DNA of 35,628 nt from Candidatus Gastranaerophilales bacterium. Lineage in GTDB: Bacteria > Cyanobacteriota > Vampirovibrionia > Gastranaerophilales > Gastranaerophilaceae. How positions within the stretch are numbered: the first letter of the stretch is position 1; every line of letters starts with the position of its first letter. The notes beneath the pieces were generated by a model, which was not told the origin of the DNA, made no database searches, and worked only from the letters and a program-made list of their open reading frames with translations. This document shows, piece after piece, positions 1 through 6,822 of this stretch. A program made the position numbers and the translations under genes. The stretch is taken from the NCBI GenBank assembly GCA_947588745.1, contig CANPYW010000021.1:1-35628 (forward strand), read 5' to 3'.

Positions 1-560
1 TAAGGAACAATCTTTTGTGCATAAATTTGTGCTTGGTAAATATCACGAGGTCTCTGTGAACTTGTTGTTGATCTGTTCGGTTTTCTATCACCGTTAACAT
101 CTATCCATAATTGAGGAGAAGATGTTTCACCGCAAGGAACTGTATTATATGTGTTACATTTACTTGATTGTGTATCAGCTGCTATATCAGCACTAAACCC
201 TGTTACACAGAATTTAATACCGTCGTTTGTAGTAAATGTTGCATTATCACTGCAGGTCGCTCCTGTACGAGTAACGCTACCCCAAGTATTTGCATCTGAA
301 GTTTCAATAACTGCCATTCTTTTTCTGAATACATTATTTACAATATCTTGGCTGTTTGAAAAATCGCCAGCTGATAAACCCTCTAATGCATATTCCAATG
401 TTAATGCCTGGTTAGCACCAGAAATAGCTTTTTTCAATGCTGAACGGAACTCTTGAGAGTTTGTATTCTGCATTAAAGAAGGAACTGTCATAGCTGCGAT
501 TACACCGATAATAACCAAAGTAATTAAAACTTCGGCAAGAGTGAAACCTAATTTTCTCAT
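1..560 (-). CDS. Type IV pilin-like prepilin (3' end beyond window)
   Basis: The gene reads leftward from ATG at 560 and stays open to the window edge, giving 186 codons without a stop, so the C-terminus is missing. The N-terminus is a classic class III prepilin signal: a short basic leader (MRKLG), then FTLAEVLITLVIIGVIAAMT. Prepilin peptidase should cut after Gly5 and methylate Phe6; Glu10 (the mature Glu5) is present. The hydrophobic helix covers about residues 6-26. The rest is a soluble domain with cysteines near residues 102, 117, 135 and 142, and a 'Q-x-W-I-D-V-N-G' stretch typical of type II pseudopilin or minor pilin folds. An AAAGG ribosome binding site lies about 9 nt upstream. It is probably a surface pilin or pseudopilin assembled by a type IV pilus or type II secretion machine encoded elsewhere. 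The exact subclass cannot be told. Confidence 0.88.
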   Translation of the reverse strand, partial: MRKLGFTLAEVLITLVIIGVIAAMTVPSLMQNTNSQEFRSALKKAISGANQALTLEYALEGLSAGDFSNSQDIVNNVFRKRMAVIETSDANTWGSVTRTGATCSDNATFTTNDGIKFCVTGFSADIAADTQSSKCNTYNTVPCGETSSPQLWIDVNGDRKPNRSTTSSQRPRDIYQAQIYAQKIVP

Positions 561-610
561 ATTGTTTTTACCTTTCGTCTTTTTTAGAAAATTCATCTAA
601 ATACCAAACA

Positions 611-639
611 ATTATATACATTTTTTAACATTTCGTCAA
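611..639 (-). promoter_or_regulatory. Sigma70-type promoter of the pilin-like gene
   Basis: On the minus strand TTGACG (634-639) and TATAAT (611-616) are separated by exactly 17 nt, an almost consensus vegetative promoter. The direct repeat TTTTTAACATTTC (plus-strand sense) occurs at 622-634 and 641-653, 19 nt apart. It straddles the -35 box and could be a regulator site. The promoter lies about 50 nt upstream of the ATG. Confidence 0.75.
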
Positions 640-1022
640 CTTTTTAACATTTCATAAGCTCATCTGAAGCTGTATGAACCACACAGCCCAATTTTGGCAT
701 ATTAAAATGTTTAATATAATCGTTTTTTGTTGTATTCGATGTTGTTATTTACTTTTTATTACTTGTATTTATCTGATTGTAAACTTTTAAAACAAATAAA
801 TTAGAAAATAAATGACTATAACTTTTTCAACCTTTTTTCAATTACTTCAATCTCTTTATTAATTAACAGAGCCACTTTTCAAGAATTGTGCAGTTATTAA
901 TCAATTTTTTCTTTTTCAATTTACATGTTTTATTTTACAATAAGATTATACTTATATATTATTCCCATTTTTATGATTTTCAAACAAAATATTAAAAAAA
1001 ATCATACAAATATATGAAAATA

Positions 1023-1050
1023 TTGACAATTAATATTTTATAATTATATA
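1023..1050 (+). promoter_or_regulatory. Promoter of the 76-residue hypothetical gene
   Basis: TTGACA (1023-1028) is a perfect -35 box. A TATATA -10-like box (1045-1050) follows after 16 nt. The ribosome binding site AAAAAGG (1064-1070) sits 7 nt before the ATG, so the leader is short. Confidence 0.6.
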
Positions 1051-1077
1051 TGATATATACAAGAAAAAGGATTAAAT

Positions 1078-1308
1078 ATGATTAATGCATTAAAAAATAT
1101 GGTTTCGCAGGTATTATACGTACCCGGTTCCGTTAATACACCGGCAATTAAAGAGAACACTGAATACAATCCTTTTGAAAATCCGTTCGTACAAACACCT
1201 AAAAGAAATAATTATGCCGTCAACAGACCCGTTAAAGGAGGCTACTTTGCAGGCTACTACAACGGACAGCCCAATATCGTCGGACGAAAATTATTCATTG
1301 AAGCTTAA
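1078..1308 (+). CDS. Small hypothetical protein, 76 aa
   Basis: I do not recognise this protein. It is supported as a real gene by a near-consensus promoter, an AAAAAGG ribosome binding site 7 nt before ATG, and codon usage like its neighbours. It has no signal peptide, membrane segment or cysteine. The first 30 residues are unremarkable. The middle is rich in Asn and Pro. The C-terminal third is rich in Gly and aromatic residues (GGYFAGYYNGQPN) and ends in a basic-hydrophobic tail. It has its own promoter and the next plus-strand gene starts 260 bp away, so it is probably monocistronic. No function can be assigned. Confidence 0.6.
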   Translation: MINALKNMVSQVLYVPGSVNTPAIKENTEYNPFENPFVQTPKRNNYAVNRPVKGGYFAGYYNGQPNIVGRKLFIEA

Positions 1309-1318
1309 TTACAACACT

Positions 1319-1486
1319 CTATTTATCCATAAGCTCGGATAAACGCATTTCGTGCTTTTCTTTTTTCCTCTTTATTACGGATTTACGTGTATCTTTTTTA
1401 CTTTCAAACGCACATAAACCTACGGGCGTTTTCTCCGGTGCACCTATCATTAACATCTCTTTTATAAAACTTACTAATTCATTCAT
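1319..1486 (-). CDS. Small hypothetical basic protein, 55 aa
   Basis: This short minus-strand frame starts at ATG 1486, 8-9 nt after a strong AGAGAGG ribosome binding site, and ends at TAG 1321-1319. The protein has an amphipathic N-terminus (MNELVSFIKEMLMIG), a central PVGLCAF segment with the single Cys, and a strongly basic C-terminal half (KRKKEKHEMR). No family is recognised. It converges with the 76-residue gene, with only 10 bp between the two stop codons. A 10-codon mini-ORF lies just upstream and its stop precedes this gene's ribosome binding site, so the two are probably translated from one transcript. Evidence rests on the ribosome binding site and the clean frame; it is too short for composition statistics. 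Confidence 0.55.
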   Translation of the reverse strand: MNELVSFIKEMLMIGAPEKTPVGLCAFESKKDTRKSVIKRKKEKHEMRLSELMDK

Positions 1487-1504
1487 ATATTCCGACCTCT
1501 CTTT

Positions 1505-1537
1505 TTATATAACTACTCTATAACCATTATAGTTCAT
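1505..1537 (-). CDS. Possible 10-codon leader ORF
   Basis: ATG at 1537 is preceded by a GGAGG Shine-Dalgarno (plus-strand cctcc at 1544-1548) with good spacing. The frame codes MNYNGYRVVI and stops at TAA 1507-1505. The next gene's AGAGAGG follows immediately and its ATG lies 18 nt downstream. This is the layout of a leader peptide or of translational coupling. It could be chance, since the sequence is only 33 nt. Confidence 0.3.
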   Translation of the reverse strand: MNYNGYRVVI

Positions 1538-1569
1538 TTTTAACCTCCACTTATGCTATATTTATTTCT

Positions 1570-2286
1570 ATGGAAAATTTTTATGAAATCAACTTTGAAA
1601 AAAATATGAATATGCTTTCACAAGCCGTAAAATATTGTGAAACCGATTTTTTGCACGAAGATTTAATTAATGAATTATATCTTAACAATGATTTAAAAAA
1701 ACAATTATGTATCATTCTTTTATCGAAATTGAGCTCACAAAATGAAGCCGATGCCCTGGTTCATAATCTTACAAAACAACCCGGCCCCATTAGAGAAACC
1801 GTCGCTTTTAAAATCCTTGAACTGATTAAAAATCCCGAATTTCAAATATATTTTCAAACAAGAGGCATTTCAGATACCTTTGCGGAGGCAATTACCGATA
1901 TTAACCCTTCCGTTTCAAGATATATGATTGAATGTATTAAATATCTTAACAATCCGCAACATCTTTTTAACAACATTATTAATAAAATAAAAATTACGCT
2001 TAACGAACTTCCCGAAACAAAAAAAATTAAATCCTATGATTTAAACAAAAAAAATTTTAATCTTTATTGGAATTTGGAAGCCGTTATCGCTTTATCCGAT
2101 AAAATATCTCCAAATGACGAATTACTCGATATTCTTAAAATTACCGCACTCTCAAATGATTATACAATCAGAGAAAAAACGGCAAAAGCCGCAAAATACT
2201 TCTCTGTTCAAAACCCGAAATTCACTATTGTTAAAGATTTATTAAAAAATGATAACAATATATATGTCAAAAAATATATTGATTAA
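1570..2286 (+). CDS. Alpha-helical HEAT-like repeat protein, hypothetical (238 aa)
   Basis: The protein has no signal peptide or membrane segment and is built of amphipathic helices separated by short loops. Segments such as 'GPIRETVAFKILELI', 'PSVSRYMIECIKYL' and 'YTIREKTAKAAKYF' have the Arg/Leu spacing of HEAT or armadillo-like helices. It is therefore probably a soluble protein-protein interaction scaffold, though no named family is recognised. There is no visible ribosome binding site before ATG 1570. TATGCT/TATATT boxes at 1552-1562 would place the transcript start at about 1569-1570, so leaderless translation is possible. The ABC flippase gene follows with its own promoter, which overlaps the end of this gene. 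Confidence 0.65.
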   Translation: MENFYEINFEKNMNMLSQAVKYCETDFLHEDLINELYLNNDLKKQLCIILLSKLSSQNEADALVHNLTKQPGPIRETVAFKILELIKNPEFQIYFQTRGISDTFAEAITDINPSVSRYMIECIKYLNNPQHLFNNIINKIKITLNELPETKKIKSYDLNKKNFNLYWNLEAVIALSDKISPNDELLDILKITALSNDYTIREKTAKAAKYFSVQNPKFTIVKDLLKNDNNIYVKKYID

Positions 2287-2291
2287 CCTTA

Positions 2292-2300
2292 TGATATAAT
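2292..2300 (+). promoter_or_regulatory. Extended -10 promoter of the ABC transporter gene
   Basis: TGA followed by a perfect TATAAT (2295-2300) is an extended -10 element. No good -35 is visible 17 nt upstream, as is common for this class. Transcription would begin near 2307. That argues against GTG 2307 as the start codon and for ATG 2325, which follows AGAGAGG. Confidence 0.6.
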
Positions 2301-2324
2301 TTTTGTGTGAGAGAGGTTAGTTAT

Positions 2325-4154
2325 ATGTTTGTTTTTCAATTTTTTAAATTTTTAAGATATTTTGGTAAAGGACACGAATTTATGTTCGTTTATATTCTTT
2401 TTATGTCCTTTATGTCCAGTTTAATGGAGTTCATAAGTGTTGTTCTTACTTTTCCGTTTATTATGATACTCGTTAACCCAGGCAGAGTGGTTAACAACCC
2501 AGTTGCAGCTTTCTTTCACAAACAATTCGGCATTACCGGCGTAAGAGAAATGATTATGTGTATAGGCGGTCTAATTGCCGGTATCATAATACTTAAAAAC
2601 ATCTACTGCATATTTATTACCTACTGGCAAAACAAGTTTATGAGCCAATGGGGGCTTGAAATTAAAGAAAAATTAATGGAATATTTACTTTATTCACCTT
2701 ATGAAGCAGATTTGAAAAACGGAAACAGCAATGTAATAGAGCAAATAAAACAAAATGTTGATGAAGTTATGCTCTATTATGTGTCTAAAGTTATTTCTCT
2801 GATTTCTAATACCTTTGTAATTGTACTTGTTTTCTCCATACTAATCTTTATGCTGCCTCTTTTCACTATTTTGGCTATCCTTTTCTTCTCGGTTACAGGT
2901 TGTATTCAAAGTGAAATATTCAGAAATTGGAGCTACAAATTATCATCAAAAAAATACAATCTCACTAACGGCCCTTATATGAAAGTTTTGAAAAGTTTAA
3001 ATTGTATAAAAGATATTAAAATTAACGGCTGCGAAAATTTCTTCTTCAATTTATTCAAAAATATCTCGGAAAAAATTATTCCGTTTAATGAAAAAATAAA
3101 TCTTATACCGTTAATCCCGCAATATATTCTTGAAATAATCTTTATTTTTACAATGATTATTCTTTGTTTGGGTATTCTCTCCAAATACGGGCAAAACCCT
3201 TCAAATATCTTAATAAGCTTCGGTATTGTTGCTATCGCTATCTACAGAATCGTTCCGCAAGTTTACAAAAATCAGGTATATTTGAATTACATACACATTT
3301 ATACAAAACCACTTAATGAACTTTTTAAAATTTTTGACAATTACAGTATCTATGAAATACCTAAAAATAAAGTTTCAAAAGAAAAAATTAAGTTCGAAAA
3401 CACAATTAAAATATCTGACCTCAACTACTCCTACGATAAAATTAACAACGTTCTTTACGATATTAATTTGGAAATCAAAAAAGGTGAATTCATTGGCATT
3501 GTAGGACTATCCGGCTCAGGGAAAAGCACGTTGGTTGATTGTATTTTGGGGCTTCTTACCTATACCGGCAACATTTACGTTGATGATGTAAGGTTGAATA
3601 GAGATAATTACAGGACTTTCAGAAATATTGTAGGTTACGTTCCTCAAAAAATATCTACAATTGAAGGTGATATCTATTCTAATATTGCATGGGGCGTTGA
3701 AAGACAAGACATTGACAAAGAAAAAGTTGATAACATTTTAAAAACCGTTCAGTTATATAATCAGCTCACTCAAACTGAAAACGGTATTGAAATAGAACTT
3801 AAACAAGATGGTATCGGACTCTCCGGCGGTCAAATCCAAAGAATTGGTATTGCAAGAGCTTTATACAGAGATCCTGAAATTATTATTCTCGATGAAGCAA
3901 CCGCTAACCTTGACGTTAAAGTTGAAAACAAGTTAACCACCATTATTGAAAAAATAAAAGGACAAAAAACCATCATTGCCATTGCTCACAGGTTAAGCAC
4001 CCTGCTAAACTGCGACAGAATTGCCTACATCGATAACGGAATTCTCATTGACGTTGGTACGTTTAAAGAACTATCCGATAAATATCCTAACTTCAAAGAA
4101 ATTATTCAATTATCCAGAATAAAACTTGACAAAGATAATAATGATGAAACCTAA
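2325..4154 (+). CDS. PglK-like ABC exporter/flippase (TMD-NBD fusion)
   Basis: This is a half-transporter with an N-terminal membrane domain of about six helices (residues 15-310) and a C-terminal nucleotide-binding domain. The latter carries Walker A GLSGSGKST (about residue 395), a Q-loop YVPQ, the signature LSGGQ (about 499), Walker B IIILDEA and the H-loop AIAHRLST. The membrane domain resembles the lipid-linked oligosaccharide flippase PglK and the MsbA group: 'FMSSLMEFISVVLTFPFIMIL' near the start and 'FGIVAIAIYRIVPQ' before the linker. It should act as a homodimer moving a lipid-linked glycan or lipid across the inner membrane. The start is set at ATG 2325 because AGAGAGG precedes it and the transcript probably begins at about 2307. 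No glycosyltransferase operon adjoins it, so the substrate is unknown. Confidence 0.85.
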   Translation: MFVFQFFKFLRYFGKGHEFMFVYILFMSFMSSLMEFISVVLTFPFIMILVNPGRVVNNPVAAFFHKQFGITGVREMIMCIGGLIAGIIILKNIYCIFITYWQNKFMSQWGLEIKEKLMEYLLYSPYEADLKNGNSNVIEQIKQNVDEVMLYYVSKVISLISNTFVIVLVFSILIFMLPLFTILAILFFSVTGCIQSEIFRNWSYKLSSKKYNLTNGPYMKVLKSLNCIKDIKINGCENFFFNLFKNISEKIIPFNEKINLIPLIPQYILEIIFIFTMIILCLGILSKYGQNPSNILISFGIVAIAIYRIVPQVYKNQVYLNYIHIYTKPLNELFKIFDNYSIYEIPKNKVSKEKIKFENTIKISDLNYSYDKINNVLYDINLEIKKGEFIGIVGLSGSGKSTLVDCILGLLTYTGNIYVDDVRLNRDNYRTFRNIVGYVPQKISTIEGDIYSNIAWGVERQDIDKEKVDNILKTVQLYNQLTQTENGIEIELKQDGIGLSGGQIQRIGIARALYRDPEIIILDEATANLDVKVENKLTTIIEKIKGQKTIIAIAHRLSTLLNCDRIAYIDNGILIDVGTFKELSDKYPNFKEIIQLSRIKLDKDNNDET

Positions 4155-4182
4155 GTTCACTTAAGTAACAAAAACTAAAGAA

Positions 4183-4216
4183 CAAAAAAGCGGGGCGGAT
4201 AAATATCCGCCCCGCT
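4183..4216 (-). terminator. Rho-independent terminator of the PBP gene (probably bidirectional)
   Basis: A perfect, very GC-rich inverted repeat (4189-4200 with 4205-4216, tight loop) stands out in AT-rich DNA. Read on the minus strand it is followed by TTTTTT (4188-4183), so it primarily ends the penicillin-binding protein transcript. On the plus strand it lies 35 bp after the ABC gene's stop but is followed only by a weaker AT tract. Confidence 0.9.
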
Positions 4217-4234
4217 AAATTATATTTAGAATTA

Positions 4235-6337
4235 CTAGTTAACCTGCTTTTTCGTTTGATTTGCGTTTTGAGAAGTATTTGCCTGTGCAGGAATTGCTCT
4301 AAAACTTTCTATATCAGGCTTTATCGGAAGCTTTATCACTTGCGGAGCTTTGTACTGAACCTTTTTTACTTCTTCTTTAACTGTTTCAGGTTTTTCTTCC
4401 AATTGACTATTTTCTTTCTTAGGAAGGGGAATAACAGGCGGCCTTGGTGCTGAAGTATTACTTTCTTCATCCTCAACCGAGTCATCATAAACTATATTGT
4501 CTATACCGTAATCAGGATAATCAAATTCTGTATCACCGTATGATTCGGTTGCTTTAATCATCATATCATGCCATATCTTAGCGGGAAGTGTACCACCCGT
4601 TAAACCTACACTTGAGTTATTATCATTACCTACAAATACCCCCGTTACAATATCAGGAGTATAACCTATAAACCAGGCATCTTTATTACGGTTTGTAGTA
4701 CCTGTTTTACCACCCATAGCCTTGCCTATATCGGCTCTTTTACCCGTTCCGGATGTAATAACCTTCTTTAACATAGCAGTCATCATGCCCGCAGTATCTG
4801 TATCCAAAACCTTCGAAATTTGCGTACGTTTAGCCTGATAAATAACTTTACCACGCTGTGTTTCAATACGTTCAATGGCATAAGGTTTAACCCTGTAGCC
4901 GCCGTTTGCGAAACATCCATATACAATAACCATATCATATAGTTTTACCCCGTTAGAGCCTAAAGATATTGTAAAATCGTGTGTTAAAGGAGTTGTAATA
5001 CCCAGATTTTTTGCCATTTGGATTACGGAATCTATACCAACATCCTGAATTAATCTTACGGCAGCAACGTTTGAAGATTTTGCAAGTGCCTTGTACAAAG
5101 GTATTCTTCCGCTATATCTGCTTCCGTAGTTATGCGGACTCCAATTACCTATTGTAACAGGTTCATCTTCTATAATATCGGCAGGCATCCAGCCTTTTTG
5201 CAATGCAGCAGCATATACTATAGGTTTAAATGATGAACCGGGAGGTCTTACAGCTTGTGTAACTCTATCATATTGGCTTTGAGTATAGTCTTTACCTCCA
5301 CTATATGCTATAATTGCACCCGTCATTGGAGAAAAACTGAACAAAGCAGCTTGATTTTTTGCTTTGTTTAATCTCCAAGCTGCCATATCTTTAACAATAG
5401 CTTCATTAGCAGCCACCTGGGCATCATAATCCAACGTAGTGGTTATTTTATAGCCGCCATGAGATATTTCTGTTTCATCGAAGCCTAATTCATCAAGTTC
5501 TTTTAAAACGTAATCTATAAAATACGGTGCCACGTTTGTTCTTGAAAGTCCGGCTCTTTTATTCAGTTTAATCGGCTCTTTTAAAGCACTGTCATACTGT
5601 TCTTTTGTAATGGTTTTCATTATAAGCATTCTTCTGAGAACTTTGTTTCTTCTCTTTTCTGCAAGTTTGATATTTTTAAACGGAGAATATACGGAAGGTG
5701 CTTGAGGAAGCCCCGCTATTAATGCACACTCAGCCAACGTTAATTCCGACAAATCCTTATTGAAATATGTGGATGCCGCCGCCCCGACACCATAAGAGCC
5801 CGAACCCAAATAAACATTATTTAAGTACATTTCTAAAATTTTATCTTTTGATATAGTTTTTTCAATTCTTGCAGCTATTTGAATTTCTTTTATTTTTCTC
5901 GTCAATGTCTTTTCATTTGATAAAAATAAAATTCTTGCAAGCTGCTGGGTTATTGTACTTGCCCCCTGACTTGCACGTTTGTTTATTATGTTTACAATTA
6001 TTGAACGTGCAATACCAAATATATCATAACCCTCATGAGTATAAAAATTCTTATCCTCAGTAGATATAATTGCATCTTTAAGATATTGCGGAATTTCTTT
6101 TATCGAAACCTGCTCATAATGGAATGTTTGAAAGGTTTTTATAACATGCCCGTCTGAAGAATATACTTGTGTAACTACATTCCTGTTATAATTATCCAGC
6201 TGCGGAATTGGATCTAAATCGTGCAAATACATCTTCACCGCAACATAAAATGCCAGAACCAATGCCATAAAAACGATAAATAATCCTTTAATTAAGGATA
6301 TTATCGGATTAGTTCTTCTTTTCTTTTTTGAACTCAT
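4235..6337 (-). CDS. Class A penicillin-binding protein 1A (glycosyltransferase/transpeptidase)
   Basis: This bifunctional peptidoglycan synthase is anchored by one N-terminal membrane helix (about residues 11-36, after a KKKRR stretch). The family GT51 glycosyltransferase domain polymerises lipid II; it shows the catalytic Glu94 motif EDKNFYTHEG, then QGASTITQQLAR and KEIQIAARIEK. The transpeptidase domain cross-links stem peptides and has all three motifs: SSFK (368-371), SSN (421-423) and KTG (544-546). The C-terminal ~70 residues are a Pro/Lys/Gln-rich tail, as in PBP1A of many bacteria. GAGGG precedes the ATG at normal spacing. The gene has its own promoter and a strong terminator, so it is monocistronic. 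At 700 residues it is of normal length. Confidence 0.95.
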   Translation of the reverse strand: MSSKKKRRTNPIISLIKGLFIVFMALVLAFYVAVKMYLHDLDPIPQLDNYNRNVVTQVYSSDGHVIKTFQTFHYEQVSIKEIPQYLKDAIISTEDKNFYTHEGYDIFGIARSIIVNIINKRASQGASTITQQLARILFLSNEKTLTRKIKEIQIAARIEKTISKDKILEMYLNNVYLGSGSYGVGAAASTYFNKDLSELTLAECALIAGLPQAPSVYSPFKNIKLAEKRRNKVLRRMLIMKTITKEQYDSALKEPIKLNKRAGLSRTNVAPYFIDYVLKELDELGFDETEISHGGYKITTTLDYDAQVAANEAIVKDMAAWRLNKAKNQAALFSFSPMTGAIIAYSGGKDYTQSQYDRVTQAVRPPGSSFKPIVYAAALQKGWMPADIIEDEPVTIGNWSPHNYGSRYSGRIPLYKALAKSSNVAAVRLIQDVGIDSVIQMAKNLGITTPLTHDFTISLGSNGVKLYDMVIVYGCFANGGYRVKPYAIERIETQRGKVIYQAKRTQISKVLDTDTAGMMTAMLKKVITSGTGKRADIGKAMGGKTGTTNRNKDAWFIGYTPDIVTGVFVGNDNNSSVGLTGGTLPAKIWHDMMIKATESYGDTEFDYPDYGIDNIVYDDSVEDEESNTSAPRPPVIPLPKKENSQLEEKPETVKEEVKKVQYKAPQVIKLPIKPDIESFRAIPAQANTSQNANQTKKQVN

Positions 6338-6382
6338 TTATTCCCTCGAATTTTTATATAATAATATTAGATGATATTTAAT

Positions 6383-6412
6383 TTGACTTATATTTTACCA
6401 AATAAATATATT
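6383..6412 (+). promoter_or_regulatory. Promoter of the YkgJ-like gene
   Basis: TTGACT (6383-6388) and TATATT (6407-6412) are 18 nt apart. The predicted start near 6419 leaves a leader of about 14 nt before ATG 6433. Confidence 0.5.
6392..6400 (-). promoter_or_regulatory. Extended -10 element upstream of the PBP1A gene
   Basis: On the minus strand TGG is followed directly by TAAAAT, an extended -10. Transcription would start about 48 nt before the ATG at 6337. The element lies inside the spacer of the divergent promoter at 6383-6412, so the two promoters overlap face to face. Confidence 0.45.
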
Positions 6413-6432
6413 TAAAACGAGTTTGTTAACAA

Positions 6433-6822
6433 ATGTCTATTGATTTTTTAAAATCTTTATATTATGAAGTTTTATCTTATTTTGTTCCCCAAAAACAAAA
6501 TTACAAGATTACAGGCAAATGCAGAAAGTGCGGAAAATGCTGCAAAGAAATAAGAGCTTACGGCTTGAAAAATGAAAAAAATTTACAAATTATGCGGTTT
6601 ATTTTCCCCTGGTATCGAATGTTCTATATTACGGGACGTGACAATAATAACGAAATTATTCTTAGCTGCAAGTTCCTCAGCAGCAATGGAAAATGCAAAA
6701 TATATCCTTTTAGACCGCTTCTTTGCAGAAATTATCCCGCAAAATCGATTAATTTTAATACAGAAATGATTGACGGATGCGGTTTTGAAGTCGTAAAGAA
6801 ACAGTTTAAGGACTATTTATAA
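6433..6822 (+). CDS. YkgJ-family cysteine-cluster protein
   Basis: The protein contains the CxxCxxCC signature of the YkgJ (zinc- or iron-chelating, PF03692) family at residues 30-37 (CRKCGKCC). It also has the paired downstream cysteines expected there: CKFLSSNGKCKIYPFRPLLCRNYP, positions about 76-95 (first and middle Cys ten residues apart), and a final Cys in the 'DGCGF' segment. Members bind a metal and are thought to act in oxidative or redox maturation steps; the exact role is unsettled. At 129 residues it is of normal length. No clear Shine-Dalgarno precedes the ATG; only a weak ACGAG is seen 10 nt away. Its last 17 bp overlap the end of the convergent glycosyltransferase gene. Confidence 0.82.
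   Translation: MSIDFLKSLYYEVLSYFVPQKQNYKITGKCRKCGKCCKEIRAYGLKNEKNLQIMRFIFPWYRMFYITGRDNNNEIILSCKFLSSNGKCKIYPFRPLLCRNYPAKSINFNTEMIDGCGFEVVKKQFKDYL

Larger units (their letters stand above)
561..1077. other. Intergenic region, AT-rich, divergent promoters only
   Basis: This gap holds the leftward pilin promoter at 611-639 and the rightward promoter of the next gene at 1023-1050. Between about 660 and 1020 the sequence is T-rich low-complexity DNA. I see no convincing ORF, hairpin terminator or RNA gene in it. Confidence 0.6.

Noticed and set aside
622-653. CRISPR or tandem repeat array near the left end
   Set aside because: Only two copies of a 13-nt AT-rich motif are present, over a promoter; no spacers or further units.
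2307-2324. GTG at 2307 as start of the ABC flippase
   Set aside because: It coincides with the predicted transcription start and lies upstream of AGAGAGG, which is correctly spaced for ATG 2325.
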